Source: Epiperipatus broadwayi (lineage: Eukaryota; Onychophora; Udeonychophora; Euonychophora; Peripatidae). From it: a DNA stretch of 64,000 nt. The position numbers and the translations under genes are program-made. The DNA is taken from the NCBI GenBank assembly GCA_028023455.1, contig JAQFVV010006294.1, positions 3,313,001 through 3,377,000 on the forward strand, given 5' to 3'. Shown here one piece after another: positions 34,860-47,928 of this stretch. A model generated the notes under the pieces. It saw only the letters and a program-made list of their open reading frames with translations, was not told where the DNA came from and did not search any database. Each line of letters opens with the position of its first letter. The first letter of the stretch is position 1.

Positions 34860-37800
34860 CTTATAAAAATAGTATAAAAAATTAGATAGATGATTTCCTG
34901 GCATAAAGTCTCAATATAATTGCTATTATTTTTATGAAAATTTGATTAATTATATTTAATAGGGATTGTAGGCATAATAAAGTATTTCTAATTTTTTTTA
35001 TTATATATTAGCATTATGTAGTAAATATCTTCATCTTTCTTATTCTATATGTAGTATAATATTGGATAGCTTCAAGATCCTATCTCATAATCTACTGACT
35101 CACCTAGTTTACCATAGCATTATAAATGAGATCAGTTCTCATTTTTTCATTCTAACATAATTGTTATAAGCTTGATTCATCAGTAGTATCCAGATGATAA
35201 TATACCTTTATTCCCATCTTCCAATCAGTTTCTGGCTTAGAGATTTTTTTTTTACTTCACATTATTATATCTTGATAGTAAAAGAAAAATTAAAGATGGC
35301 TGCCAGATGCATAATTGCATAGGTTCTAGCTTTGAATTCCAAGTTGTTGCTAATAAAAGCAAAAACCAGAAATTGGTTTGCAGATAGGAATTAATTTGTA
35401 ATCTGTTAATATTGATTACTCAAATTTGTACTTAATGGCATTAGACTAGAGAAAGCATTGTTACTGGTTCTATATATATAAATTTGAAATTTATTAAAAA
35501 TAAAGGTTTAATTTTTTACCTGACACTGCAACTGAAGATGCTTCTATTATCATTCACAAAAAGTCACATATGTTGCAAATAGTTCTTTCTTATCTCATAA
35601 AAAAAAATCTCTCTTAATTTAAATAGAGATAGTAATTTAATATCACCTTGTGTATCTTTTATATTGTATGAATCAGTTTTTATTGCAGGAAAAAAAAAAG
35701 GTTCATGAATTTTATGTTTTTGTTGTTGTTGCATATTAATTTTTAAAATATTGCTAAAGACAATATTAATTTGGAATTTTTAGCTGTAGTATTGTATTGC
35801 CTTTCAAATTTTTTTTTTTTAAATTGTAATTTTTGCCTATTGTATATGTAAATTTCTGTTAATTATTTTTTTGCTTATATCTTAAATTTATATATGGATT
35901 TTTAAGAAAATATATTATTAATAAAGAAACACATGCATCTCTTTCTTTTTCTCTCTCTCTTTCATTCATCCTCTCTATAAATATATGTAGTGTAACAAGA
36001 TGCCTATTGGGTCACATGATAGCTTGCATATTTGTATAATATTATGATAATTGAGGATGATACCATATTTAATAAATCATTCTTAATGGAAAATAGAATA
36101 TGCCCTACTAATGTTTTGAGTTAATTTTAGTATTTGATGTATGTTTTATTATGATTAAATATTTTAACTTTCAAACTATGTTGATGATACTCTGTAATAC
36201 TTAGACTTATTTCATCACAATTTTGAGAGTATTGGTTTCATTTCTAGATGCATTTTGTGGTCCTAATATAATTGATAAAAATAGCTTTTTATTCATAATT
36301 GACATTAGTAAAAGTAATGATACCTAGCATTACCTTCAGAATGAAGAGCTATTCTAAAAATTTGATTCTAATCTATCTGCATTTTTATTAATTCGTCCTC
36401 ATGCTTGCTTTCAGGTTCTAATTAGTATAACCTTAGACATTATTATGATAATTATCATTATGCCCACTAACTATTTGTAAATTAATTAATTATAGATATA
36501 AGAATGAGAATTGGCTGAGTTAACAAAATAATATGAATGCAAATAAAAAAAATCATTATGATATTATATATGTGTATATGAAGTGGTTTCAATATGTACA
36601 TTTATCAAATATTTAGTAATCTTTTAGCTAATCATTGATTATCATTTTTACTTTACCTCATTATTATATTTATCAACATCCATAGAATTAGTATTCACTA
36701 AATTACAAACTTGGCAGTATATGACAAATGCTTCATATTCACCCCCCTTACTGCAAGATATATAAATTTAAAATTAAAATCATTATTTTTATTTTGTTAT
36801 AATATGTAGAAATTCCATATTTAGCCTTGTAAGCATGTAATGAACAGAAGAAACATTGTTTTCAATTTTTTTGTTTTTTCTCTTTGCCGTTTCTCCTTTT
36901 TTTCAATTTGGTGATTTTTTAAAATCTTGCTTTTCTTTGCTTTTTCTCTATTTATTTTACTCTGCTGTTTTAAATCATTTAAGTTGTATAAGGCCTGCAT
37001 TTATACTTACATTCTGTAATTACATGTGCATATAATAAGTTCAAACTTCAATCTTTTCTTTCTTTTTTTAATTAATTAATTTTTTTATATATAAATTTAA
37101 AATGGCTATATTCATTTACAAATAGCTGCTAATGGTGATGATGGTAATAATTAGAAGTGATTATTTAGTTTAAAAGTCAAATGTTTATAGAAAAGGATGG
37201 AAATCAATAACTAAAATATATAAATGAAATATACTACTTTATGTTGGTAGATATAAAGTTAAATTATTTTTTCTATCTTTTTGAAAATGCAGTTTTGTAT
37301 ATGTATTTTTAATTTTTATTCTGAATTGAACGAAGGTTTAGACTGGAATTGAAATACAGTATTTTGAATTGAAATCTGGTGTCCATCTTATTGTATGACT
37401 ATTCCTGAATCATCTTTGTTTACTGGATCTAAAATCATTGGGAGGGGGAGGGGGTAGAAAGCAAGTTCTACTCGGAACATATTCAGAGTTTGCAATCTAC
37501 TATTTTATAGGCTACAAAAGTAAAAGAAAATTATTAAAATTGTTATTTCTATTTGTTCTTTTAAAACTTTATTTTTCATTTTTCATTATTTTCGTTATTA
37601 TAATCATTTTTTAAGCTATAGTAAATTTAAATTTATTTGAATTAGTCTATCATCGAATATTTTCAAAACATATTTTCCTAATTAAAATGTTATATCTGCC
37701 ATATCATTTCCCTTTATTACATCATTTATCATGATATGATTTTATTTTTTTTATCATTTTTAAACGATTTACTTAGAAACGAGAATTTGTAAAATTCACA

Positions 37801-40309
37801 TGCATCTTAATACTCATTAATATTATCACCGCTTATTACCGTAAACATTTAATTTGTTTTTAACTGCAAAATCATTTTACTAAAATGTATTAATTATTGA
37901 TTAATAATAAGCTCTGCATACAGCTTTAATAATGATTAAATAAATTACTTTTTTTTTTCGAAATATAGATCAATTATAAATATTAAACATACAGTAATGC
38001 CAAGGTGTGGTTAATGATTGTAGTATTTTCTATTATCAAGTGCAATAAAAAAGTTGAAGTTCTAACAACAGTATAAAAATAATTTGAAGGTTTAGAACAG
38101 CTGTTTAAAGGCTACTTGGAAAGAGCAAAGAATAGATATATAAATGAGCAAAAAAAAGTTAGATATGTGATAAATAATGCAAAAGATGAGAAGATTTAGA
38201 ACTATATTTGAAGTGATTTGTCTGAAACTGTTTCTGATAACAAACTTTAAACTATAGTTTCATAGAATTTAATAAAACTATCTGGTTAATTATCCTCATA
38301 TGATATTTAAGTTATAATACTGACACAATGTTTAGTTTAACACATTAAAATAGCTATTCACACATAAATTAACATAGTGAATTTAGAAAGTTCATTGATT
38401 CTATGACTATTAGAGCATTACAACCCCCCTCCTCCCACCATAATTAGCAACATTAGAACTAGAAAAATCTTCATTAAAATTAATTTGTGTATACTACACT
38501 TTTGATAGCACTATTTATGATAGCTTTTAATACATGATTTTTTATTTTATTTTTAAAAATAGTGAGACCAAAAATTTTATTATATATTTTGCATGTGTAT
38601 ATATGCAAATAAATACACTATATTATTATAGTTAGTTATGAAATTATTATAAAAATATACAATGAAATATATATATATCAATATTTTCAGGGCCAAATGT
38701 ATATACAATTAATGGTTGTGGTATATTGTAGTTGCAATTAAGATTAGTGTACTCTGTTGATTCTTGGACATGATTAATTAACCACACCCTTTTAATTTTT
38801 GTATCGTCTTTGTGTTTTCAAAAACAAAATTCAGAAACTTTTTTTTTAAAAGTATGGTGTAATAATTGAGCTTACAGATTTTCCCCTCCCTCTCGCATGG
38901 TACAATATTCTTTAATGCCTGCACTATATATATATATTAAGAAGTGTGCAAAATGTGATATTAAAATTTTCAAAACAGAATCCTTTAATTCATTATAAAT
39001 ACTCAGGTCATAAGATATTGAAATCCATTATTTATGGAATTTTAGATCAATCAACTGGAAAACCATTGTTTGTTTGCCAGTTAAAATACATTTTAATTGA
39101 ACAAAAACAAGCAATAATATTTATTAAGGTCCATATACTTACTTATGTATATATATTTAGCACCATGTTATAAAACATCTATGGGCATATGTTATGGTGG
39201 GTTTACTCCAGAAGTAAGGTAAATGCAAGATATATTGGTCATGTGACATACAACATGATTTTATTACTATTATTATTTTGCTGTTGGGGCTAAATTAAAT
39301 TACAAAGCCCATTAATATATGGTATATCTGAATTAAATTCAGACCCATATGATTATTTCAGTTGGAGAGCTGAATTTAAAGACTTGTAGATGTCTAAAAA
39401 TTTCAGATCTTCTTCTTAAGAGTTAACTTTTAGATAAATGCTTATCCTGAATTTGTTTTTTGAATCTGGTGTCCCAGCTTCTCACTGAAGAGAGCCATAG
39501 TTCAAAACCGGTCTGAGGATGGGGACAATCCTAGATAAAGATGATGTGAATACTTTTTCTTGTAGAATTTATCATAAAAAAACTTTGTTTGAGCTATTGA
39601 AATGCTCTTTGTTTTATATATAAATTAACAATTATTCTAAAGGAACAAAATATGTAAACTAAGGCATCCATTGCATTTTAGTAGTCATTGAAATTATTCA
39701 ATCATAATTAGTCATTTATGAGAATATTTTATTTAATACTTAAAATATTTTTTTTAAAATTTGGAATCCTAAAGAAACCACTATATAGATGTTTGCAATG
39801 CAAAAGAATATATGTAAATTATAACCGATAGTTATAAGTTAGATAAATCAGATTTGAATCTTTTTTCAATTGTAAATAAAATTAGCATTAAAATTTGTTG
39901 GTTTTTTTTTTTTAGCTTTTTTTTAGTGAAGCACTTTTTGATGATGCAATATTATTTTGAGAACACTTAATTCAGCTTTGAACTACATTTCTAATTAGAT
40001 TTGCCAAAGTTTTCTACATTTTTAAAATTTTGTACTTATTGCACAGACAAGGTAATTTTAGAATAGCACCAGCTTCAGATTGATGTTCTTAGTTTCCATT
40101 TGTTTTGATATTTGCAGGTATGATAAATGTAAAATAATTTAATACAAAATACAATACTTTTGTTAAATAATACAATCTCAGCACTGATAAATAGTTTAAA
40201 AATAAAGACTGCATTGTCTTTGTTTGAATAGTGTTATTATCTCAGCAAGATACTGAATGAAGCTTACAGAACAAAAGGAAATTAATTTTATCAATTGTTT
40301 ATTTCTTTA
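34860..40309. other. AT-rich non-coding DNA, mostly nothing recognised
   Basis: 37,590-37,980 keeps several CpGs (CATCGAATA, AAACGAGAA, CACCGCTTATTACCG) in an otherwise CpG-poor stretch. 39,260-39,560 is slightly GC-richer and contains CTGAAGA followed by CAAAACCGG, a possible repeat remnant. The open frame at 38,946-39,173 has no family resemblance. Confidence 0.45.
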
Positions 40310-42900
40310 GCATATGAATTTAATCTACTTAATTATTATCAAAATATCGTGAAGAAACCTGTAGAGATGGATTTGCTAGTGACTTTATTATTTCAATTTA
40401 ATCACTAGCTATAAATCTGACATTCGTTAATTATATAGATCATAGTTTGTATAAATATGTAGCCCTATTTACAAAGATTATTGGCTAATAAATTCCATTT
40501 ATAAAGCAGATGAATGCAACAACTATGGGTTGACATAAATCTGTTAATGAGATTCCAGTTTTCTCTAAGAAAATTAAATTCAGTTTTATTGTTGGATTGG
40601 GAACTTTTTTTATAAGAATTTCATTTCTTATGTCATAATTCTTTGATTGTAGATTCTTGATAGAACATCTGAAAAGATCTTGATTTGAGTTGAGCCTCAG
40701 TTAATGAAGCTATATCTTGACTTATTGACAAGTGTAATCTATTTAACAGTTTTGTACATTTTCTGTGAGGCAATTTCTCTTCTGATATTTGGTGCAATAA
40801 TATGTGAAAGAACAGAAAGTCATTGCAAAGGAATAGACTTAAGTGACCAGTAATATTTCTCATGGTAATATTTAATTGAGAATCTTATAGTATGAGAATT
40901 TTTTCTCCAATAGTGCAATATGCTAATGCTAAGGAACTTATTCTTAAAGTACTTGCATCACAACCCCAAGTAGTGTTCACCAGCTTTCCAAGAAAATTAT
41001 TCTTAGAAAATTAATTTTGACCTAATCTTAGATATAAAGAAAATAGATTACAATCCAAGATCACTTCTAAATTGCATGAAATAGGATCATATTTAAGATT
41101 ACTATTGCAAAAGATTATATTCAGATTATGAGATGATTCCCTATTGTTTAGATAAAAAATTGAATATAGTGTTCATTGGATTAGAAATGTGACTCCAGTC
41201 TAAAAAATATTTCCAATTATTTAGTATTGTTATTGAGAGACTTTTGAAAAGCCAAAGCAATACTGTCAACATAAATCAATTTTTTGCTTCTGCATCTGGA
41301 AGTTCATTGATGAATATATTAAATGAAGTAAGTGAGAAAACTATATCCTGTGGCAGTTCTGCAAAATTTTATATCCATTATGATGATCATTTAATGTCAC
41401 TTGAATTTTACTATTGAATAGCATTTTGTTGAATAGATTAATGATTTTTCTACATTTAAGAATTTTAGCAAATTTAGAACATCATTTTTTCAAAAAGAAT
41501 TTTAATATGAAGTTAGATAAAAAAAGACAGCACTCATTTTAAATTTATTTTGAAAACCTTTTTCAATGAGAGTTGTTAAAGATAAAACTTGTTCACAATA
41601 GTTTCTTTCTGACCTAAAATCAGCCTGTTCAACAGGAAGCTGACTATCAACTATTGATCAAATTCTTGTTAATATGATTTCAAAAAGTTTGTAGGGAACA
41701 TATAATAATGATATTGGGCAATAATTTTTTGGATTATTGCTGTCTTTGTTTTAAGGCTAGTATACTTTTGCTTATGTATCAAATTTTTGGAATATTTTGT
41801 GTTATTGAATAATAATGCCAACCATGCTTTGGATTTCAATCCTTGATTTTTTTAGAAACTCTGGAAGTATGTTATCTGATCCTGGGATTTTTCTTGATTT
41901 AAAACAATTAAAAGCAAGTTGAGTTCATCAACATCTACAGGTAGGAACATTGTAAGAGATATGTTTGCAATCCTCTTTTAATGATATTTTCTCTTATTCT
42001 ATCAATCCTGAATTTAGAAATCTGGTGTATAAAATTGGCAACCTGATTATGAGTGACAATAATGGCTCTTTTAGAGGTACCTTTACATTTACCTAGCTTT
42101 CATAAAAGTGTCCAGACCTTATGACTAAATCTTGTAAAGTTTTGTTTCTCCATGATATTTTTTTATTGTTCCTATCTTGCATTATTTAGTGATTTTATAA
42201 GTTTATCAAAACTTTTTAAATCTTTGATAGCCAAAAATTTCCATAAAGAGCACTGCTAGTTTTATTTCAATCTAGAAAGAATTGCTTATAATATCCATGG
42301 GGGGTGGACTGTGGTAACTTAAGAGTTGGTTAAATCTGTCATAATAAGAGGAAATTGGAGAGACTCATCATAATCGGATTTTCTTAAACTATATATTGGA
42401 AATGAATAGTTTTCAATTATAAGAATTCAGATTGTATTGGAACTGAATAGTTTTCAATTATAAGAATTCAGATTGTAAGAGTAAATTGAATGTTATTCCT
42501 TGCTTAACATCTTAAAGTGAGTGTCGTTTAACTCCATCCAAAACACATTTGATAACTTGTTTGATCCTTATGTAATGCATATACCCAAAGACCACTATGA
42601 GTATTTAAATAATGTATAAATATAGAAGATATAGGAAGATCTGGAAACAGAAGATAGAATTAATTTGTACTGGGGAGATCTGTAAACATTTCATACATAA
42701 AAATTATCTATTCAAATAATTATTGCAATATCATTTGAACTTTTTTACTAATTTGTAACAAAAGTAGCCCTATCATGTCTAGAATGCATTTTATCCTTAA
42801 TCAATGTAAACCCAGTAATTTTAAGTAAATATGCATTATTAATATACAGGATCTTCATTTTTGATTTTGATATACCTTCGATGTTAAGTTAAAGTAATTT
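40310..42900 (-). pseudogene. jockey-like LINE, endonuclease-RT ORF, decayed
   Basis: The minus strand carries, in order, an endonuclease part near 42,480-42,880 (FPDLPISSIF followed by NTHSGLWVYALHKDQT, the place of GDFNAHH..WGY). A linker follows near 42,000-42,400 (HPPWIL, SHKVWTLL*KLGKCKGTSKR, VTHNQVANFIHQISKFRID). The reverse transcriptase core lies near 41,200-41,720: NYCPISLLYVPYKLFEIILT, then QLPVEQADFRSERNYCEQVL, then the YADD-box region as IDLC-x-QYCFGF-like residues across broken frames. The C-terminus (LHLSISQDIASLTEAQLKSR) is near 40,633-40,863. These match LINE ORF2 proteins of the jockey/CR1 group. Stops and shifts are numerous. A related 3' fragment lies at 9.6-10.2 kb. Confidence 0.85.
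42396..42477. repeat. 41-bp tandem duplication
   Basis: TTGGAAATGAATAGTTTTCA and its continuation at 42396 recur at 42437 with one base change over 41 bp. It lies within the LINE. Confidence 0.9.
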
Positions 42901-44044
42901 TATTCTTTTTTAGATGAAGAGAAAGTTGCTCTATAGATGATATACCTGCACTTGAGGTTTTCCATGATTGCCAACACTATATGTTATCAGTTTTCATTTT
43001 GAGTCTAGAATCCTCATCTTTGTAGTCCTGGCATGAATAGCCCTAATAATACTGCTGCAATTTCACATTAATAGTTCTATTTTAATTAGAAGTTGGTTCA
43101 TCAAGATGAAATTAAAGCACATTTCTTGAAGAATAGGCCATAGGAAGACTGTTATCCATCCAATAATGATGTACTAGGAAGTGTTTAATTATCAGTACAA
43201 CCACATAAAAAATTGTAAATAAGAAATTACAATTGTACTCCAAACTTCTGAATTAATAAATTAATGCATTCAAACTAATAAAAATATGGAACTAAATTTT
43301 AATTTAACTAAAAAAAAAATTAGATAATCATTTAAAAATCAAGTGTTTTAAAAATATATCCTTTTTAAGGATTGACTTACTTAAAATTGTATTCTTTTAA
43401 AAAAATCTAATCTTAAATATCTGATACAAAAATTTAATAAATGTAAATTAGATATTATCATAATATATTTTCAGTTTTTTATTACAATAAAGTACACTAC
43501 AAAGCTTTTTATGTTGTGTGTGGTATGCTTATACTGTGTATCTATTTATATATTCATATTATTATTTCCGGGAGCTTCCATATAATAAAAATATAATAGC
43601 CAAGCAGCTGATGTTTCAACACAATAACAAGTACTTTCGTCAGAGCTTCTTCTTTCTCAAATCATAAGAATGTGTGTGGTAAGATATATATATATATATG
43701 TATTAAAAACCAGTTAACAGACAATCCCAATATCAATAACAATCAACAATTTCAAATTGTTATCAAGGCAACCTCCTTTTAACAATAATATATATGAATA
43801 TGTGTAATATATTTGTCCATTCCTACAATGTGCAGAGAATAAGCAGATTTTATTGTTTATTTGATTGCTTAAAATAGCTGAATTTTGATTATTTTCTCTT
43901 CTAGTACTTCCTACAATTTGAAGTGACTATTTAGGTTTTGTTATTAATTTTATTGCTTAAAATAACTGAATATTTTCTTCTAAATAACACCCATGGTAAG
44001 TAATAGTTCATAATCACTATGTAAATGCTTATAAACATTAAATT
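42901..44044. other. LINE 5' flank and non-coding DNA
   Basis: 42,900-43,150 may be the 5' part of the LINE, too decayed to read. 43,560-43,670 is a less AT-rich block with CTGACGAAAG on the minus strand (43643-43634) and GAAAC 14 bases further along that strand, likely a retroelement untranslated region. It is followed by short TA runs. Confidence 0.4.
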
Positions 44045-44188
44045 AGACCCAGAAAGAGAACCCATGTGAGATGGATGGATGAAATAAGAAAGTGTGCAGG
44101 GATGATGTGGAGAAGAGAAGCTAAAGATTGGAGAAGATGGATTGAACTTGGAGATACCTTCATCCTGCAGTGGATTGATAATGGTTGA
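44045..44188 (+). pseudogene. RTE-type LINE, C-terminal fragment
   Basis: The frame reads RPRKRTHVRWMDEIRKCAGM, then MWRREAKDWRRWIELGDTFI, then LQWIDNG and stop, with no internal stop over 47 codons. This is the standard C-terminus of RTE-type LINE polyproteins (RP-x-GRP..RW-x-D-x-I, the W..A-x-DR..W..L..AF..QQW end). The stop is followed by a TGATGATGATGA tail, the short simple-repeat 3' end usual for these elements. The rest of the element is absent (5' truncation). It is the best preserved coding phrase among the LINE pieces here, so it is relatively young. Confidence 0.85.
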
Positions 44189-44212
44189 TGATGATGAAAC
44201 ATTAAATTAATC

Positions 44213-44578
44213 TAATATTTCTGTAATGTAATTTTCACAACACTAACACAAGATATGGTCTGATTTCTATTCACTTTTAACATCTTGTTAACGGATGAAA
44301 TCATAAACATATGACCAAAGATGAGAAAATGATGTATGATCCCCAATATGCATATTTTATGCTGAACCAGCACTCATCAGTTGGCTAAGAGATTGTGATC
44401 TGGTGAACTGACTAGTGCTGGTTCAGCATGAAAAGTGCATCTTGGGGATTATACATTATTTTCACACCTGATCATATGTTTATGATTACATCCCTCAATA
44501 AGGTGTTAAAAGTGGATAAAAATCAGTCTCTCCCTTGTATGAGAGTGGTGTTGTGAAAATTACACTATAGAAATATTA
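44213..44578. mobile_element. Foldback element with 170-bp inverted arms
   Basis: The left arm 44213-44382 and right arm 44406-44578 are inverted copies around a 23-bp centre. The outer ends are AATATTTCTRTARTGTAATT and the inner ends GCTGAACCAGCACT. It starts only about 25 bp after the RTE tail. No coding. Confidence 0.85.
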
Positions 44579-47499
44579 TTCGTTAAGTGCATAATCTCTA
44601 ATCTAATGAATGACTAATAAAAATTATTAAATAAATTAGTCTATTTGATTATTGATTTAATAAATAATATTAATGCCATATTTTTATTTGGCTGATATAT
44701 ATGAATTGATTTTGAATTTTCTTCATTAATGCTTAAATAATAGGTGGATCCATTCAATTCTTGATTCTTTATCAACAGTCTTATTTATTCTTAGCATGAA
44801 AGGAGAATAATTTATTCCATTATTTATATTTAAATGCTAGTAAATATTAAAAACTATTGCTGCAAATCAGTTGTAAGTCATATATATAAAATGCTACTTA
44901 CCTTCAAATTATTTTGTTTATAGGATGGGGTATTAATAAATGGATTGCATTATAGCAAGATATATATTTTAATCAGTATAAAAATTATTAATTTTAAAAA
45001 TCTTTTAATTTTAATGCATTGATAAAATAAATAAAAAAAAATTCAAAATAAATTAAATTTTAAAAAAAATAAAGAAAATATAAAAAATAAGCATTTCTTG
45101 TTTACAAAAATCTATAATTTGTCACTGTCTTTCTTTTCATTGATAACTTTTTTAACTTCAAAAACTTTCCACTTCTGCCTGTGATATTCCACAAATGATC
45201 TTTATTTTTTTTTTAAATAATTTTTTTTTATTTATTTAATTCTAATATCCATTTAAATAGAATATCAACAATCTAGGATTTTTGTTGAAAGTATAATTTT
45301 CTGGAATAGTCTTTAGTCATTTAAACAAAGCAGTATACGTTGTTTTTAAAAAAATCATTTTCTTTTACATATTACCAAAACAATTATTTTTGTTAACTGG
45401 AACTTTTTATTCCTGTTAAAAAATGAATTTTTGATTTTAGTTTTCATAATGTAATCGCTTTTTCTTTTTTGTTTGTATACAATAATGTCATGCTCTTCTG
45501 TAAATCATTGAAGTCATTTCTAGAGTTTGTGAAATCTTAATACTCAAAAGCATTAATTATAAAGTGGATCTTTTCTTATTTAAGCTCTCATCAATCACAG
45601 ATTTTGATTATGGGTTTTATTTAACTTAATAATTCAATATTTTCATTTATTAAGTTCAAATTAAGTGCAAATATGTGCTATATACATCATTATTTAAGAC
45701 TTGATAATGTATTTTCAGACAATTTCAAATTTTTAGGTTTTTCTTTTAAATTTCTATTTGCCACAATAAATTTGCACAGGGCATGCTAAATTTAAATATT
45801 ACATTGATTTGAAACATTTATATCGATATTTCATTGAGTAATAACTATTGTTTGTAGTCATGCTTATAATGAATATTTATTAGTAACATTCATATGGTTT
45901 ACAAAAATTTTACATTAATAGCATTGATTTTTATACAAAAGTCTTTTATATTAATTGGTATTTCATAATAAAAATATTTTGTTAAGTATACTTGACAAGA
46001 ATATAATTTTTTTTCATTTGAATTGTGTTATGCATTTTATTCCTTAAGCTGATTCCATAATGTATGATTCCATCTGTATTACCATTTTTAATAGTATTAT
46101 TACTAAAGAGTAATAATTCTATTTTTAAAAAAGCCTTAGTAATTAAAAAAAGTTACATTCCTTAAAAATTACATTACATAATAATTTAAATTATTATATA
46201 AAATTGAGAACTTTCCATTTTTTTATCATTGGTTTTAATATTTCTAAAAGAAAGGAACAATACTTAAAAAAAAAGTTTTTAAAACAAATTAGCATCCTGT
46301 GAAAATCACAATCATTATATTTCTTTTATTGATGTTTTTTTACAATTCCTTTTCTTTTTATGTAACTAAAGGAAAAGTAATTTTTCTTTAAAAATTCCTC
46401 TTTCTTATGTGTATTTATTTTCATGTTATTACATATTCTCAATACTGTACTTTCTCAGATCTAGTTAATATATATATAGCATGTCATTATGAACTTATGC
46501 ATTTTTTTTTGCTATTAAATTTCTAAAACTTCATTCAGATGTAGAAATTGTTGTATATTTCATATTTTTAAATATTTGAAAAGGGTATGTGCCAAAAAAA
46601 ACTTTGTTATTATTATTAATATATATATATATATAGCTGTTGTATTTGATTTTTATTATTTAATATAAATTTATATGAAAGAACATCTTAATGGATTCAT
46701 TAATTTTTATTTATGATGATTTTAAACTTCATATCTCGTTTGTTAGCTATATTTTGTATAATATATATTAGTCTATATTGCTTACAAGTTTTCAGACATT
46801 TATATGTTTATCTCTAGTTGGAGGGGGGGGGGATATAAACTGGTATATATAATCCAAGAACCCAAAATTAAATACTGTATTTACAAAAGTGAATTTGTTT
46901 GCAAAATTGAATAATTTAGATAACTTAGATTTTGCTAATAGAGTAGAACATAGTAAATAGTATTAGCTTGCATTTTGGTTTGAAAGGACAAATAAGTCAT
47001 TAGGAGAAACAATTATAAAAATGTTTCTATTGAAATAATTCTGAAATTAAACCTCTCACCCCCACCCACCCCCACTTGTAATAGTTGTTAAGTTGATGAT
47101 TTAATAATAAAATTCAAAAATGGAATTGACTGCTTTCATACATGTATATCATCCGTGATATACTAAATAGCATTTGTATATGCACTTCAAAATTAATAAC
47201 TGATAAAAATTTATTAACACTTTGTTTAATTTCTCTTAACTATTGTAATTATATAACTAATTCACTTAAAATTTTGTAAAAGCAATTATGTTTTACCTTT
47301 TTAATTTAACTTCATTAAAAAATTAATTTTGGATTCTTGATTTCTTCTTCCCTCCCCATATGCAATTTAAATTTTAATTATTTGGGATAAAAGTTTTAAT
47401 TTTAACACTTGTAAAAATATTTCTAATCACAAAATAATTTTTATTTAATATTAAATAGATTGATTTTATAAAAACTCCTTACATCATTTTAATGTTTTC
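44579..47499. other. AT-rich non-coding DNA, nothing recognised
   Basis: Landmarks are a G10 run (46823-46832) and short TA runs. No coding phrase. Confidence 0.5.
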
Positions 47500-47509
47500 C
47501 ACTGAAATG

Positions 47510-47680
47510 AACAAACTCCACCCTTTTGGGTGAGCTGCTATTGGTTGAATTATTCCCACAATCCTTTATCATATTGTTTCTATTTTTTTATGTGGGGATT
47601 TTGAAACCGTTTATTACCTTTCAGCATTGCAGAACTCGTCTATTAAGAAGAATGCTGTTGGGGATTTTGAAACTTTGATA
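47510..47680 (+). promoter_or_regulatory. Candidate promoter of the gene starting at 47.9 kb
   Basis: CCACCC (47518-47523) is mirrored by GGGTG. An inverted CCAAT box (CTATTGGTTG, ATTGG at 47540-47544) and CCCACAATCC (47555-47564, fits the ZNF143/Staf core CCCANMATSC) lie within 50 bp. A 15-bp word TGGGGATTTTGAAAC is repeated directly at 47593-47607 and 47659-47673. The DNA keeps CpGs and is less AT-rich than its flanks. Confidence 0.45.
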
Positions 47681-47928
47681 CTGATCATGCCTAAAGGAAA
47701 ATGTAATAGTGCTGATGCAGGTTTGCGTTTGACTTTATGAAAAAGTGTTTCAAAGAAGGAATATAAACTGTTAAAGGTGTTTGTTTATTGGATAACTGTT
47801 AATGGAATAAACTATTATTATTTGGGAAAACTAGCGGGCATTTTAAACAGAACATTAATTAGAAGGTTTGATATACTTTGCTTTGGACATTAGTGAAGCG
47901 GCATTCATCATCCATCACCATGTCACGA
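47600..47928 (+). CDS. Candidate first exon of a host gene (codes MSR)
   Basis: A CpG-bearing, non-repetitive segment leads to CATCACCATGTCACGA with ATG at 47920-47922 in a good start context. The next bases, GTAAGTAA from 47929, are a perfect splice donor. The exon would therefore end after ATG-TCA-CGA, with phase 0. The start at about 47,600 is a guess from the promoter-like motifs upstream. CpG retention continues to about 48,900, and an X-box-consensus match (48306-48319) lies in the presumed first intron. Downstream exons are not recognised and may lie beyond the window. This is the strongest sign of a genuine host gene here, but it rests on signals, not homology. Confidence 0.4.
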
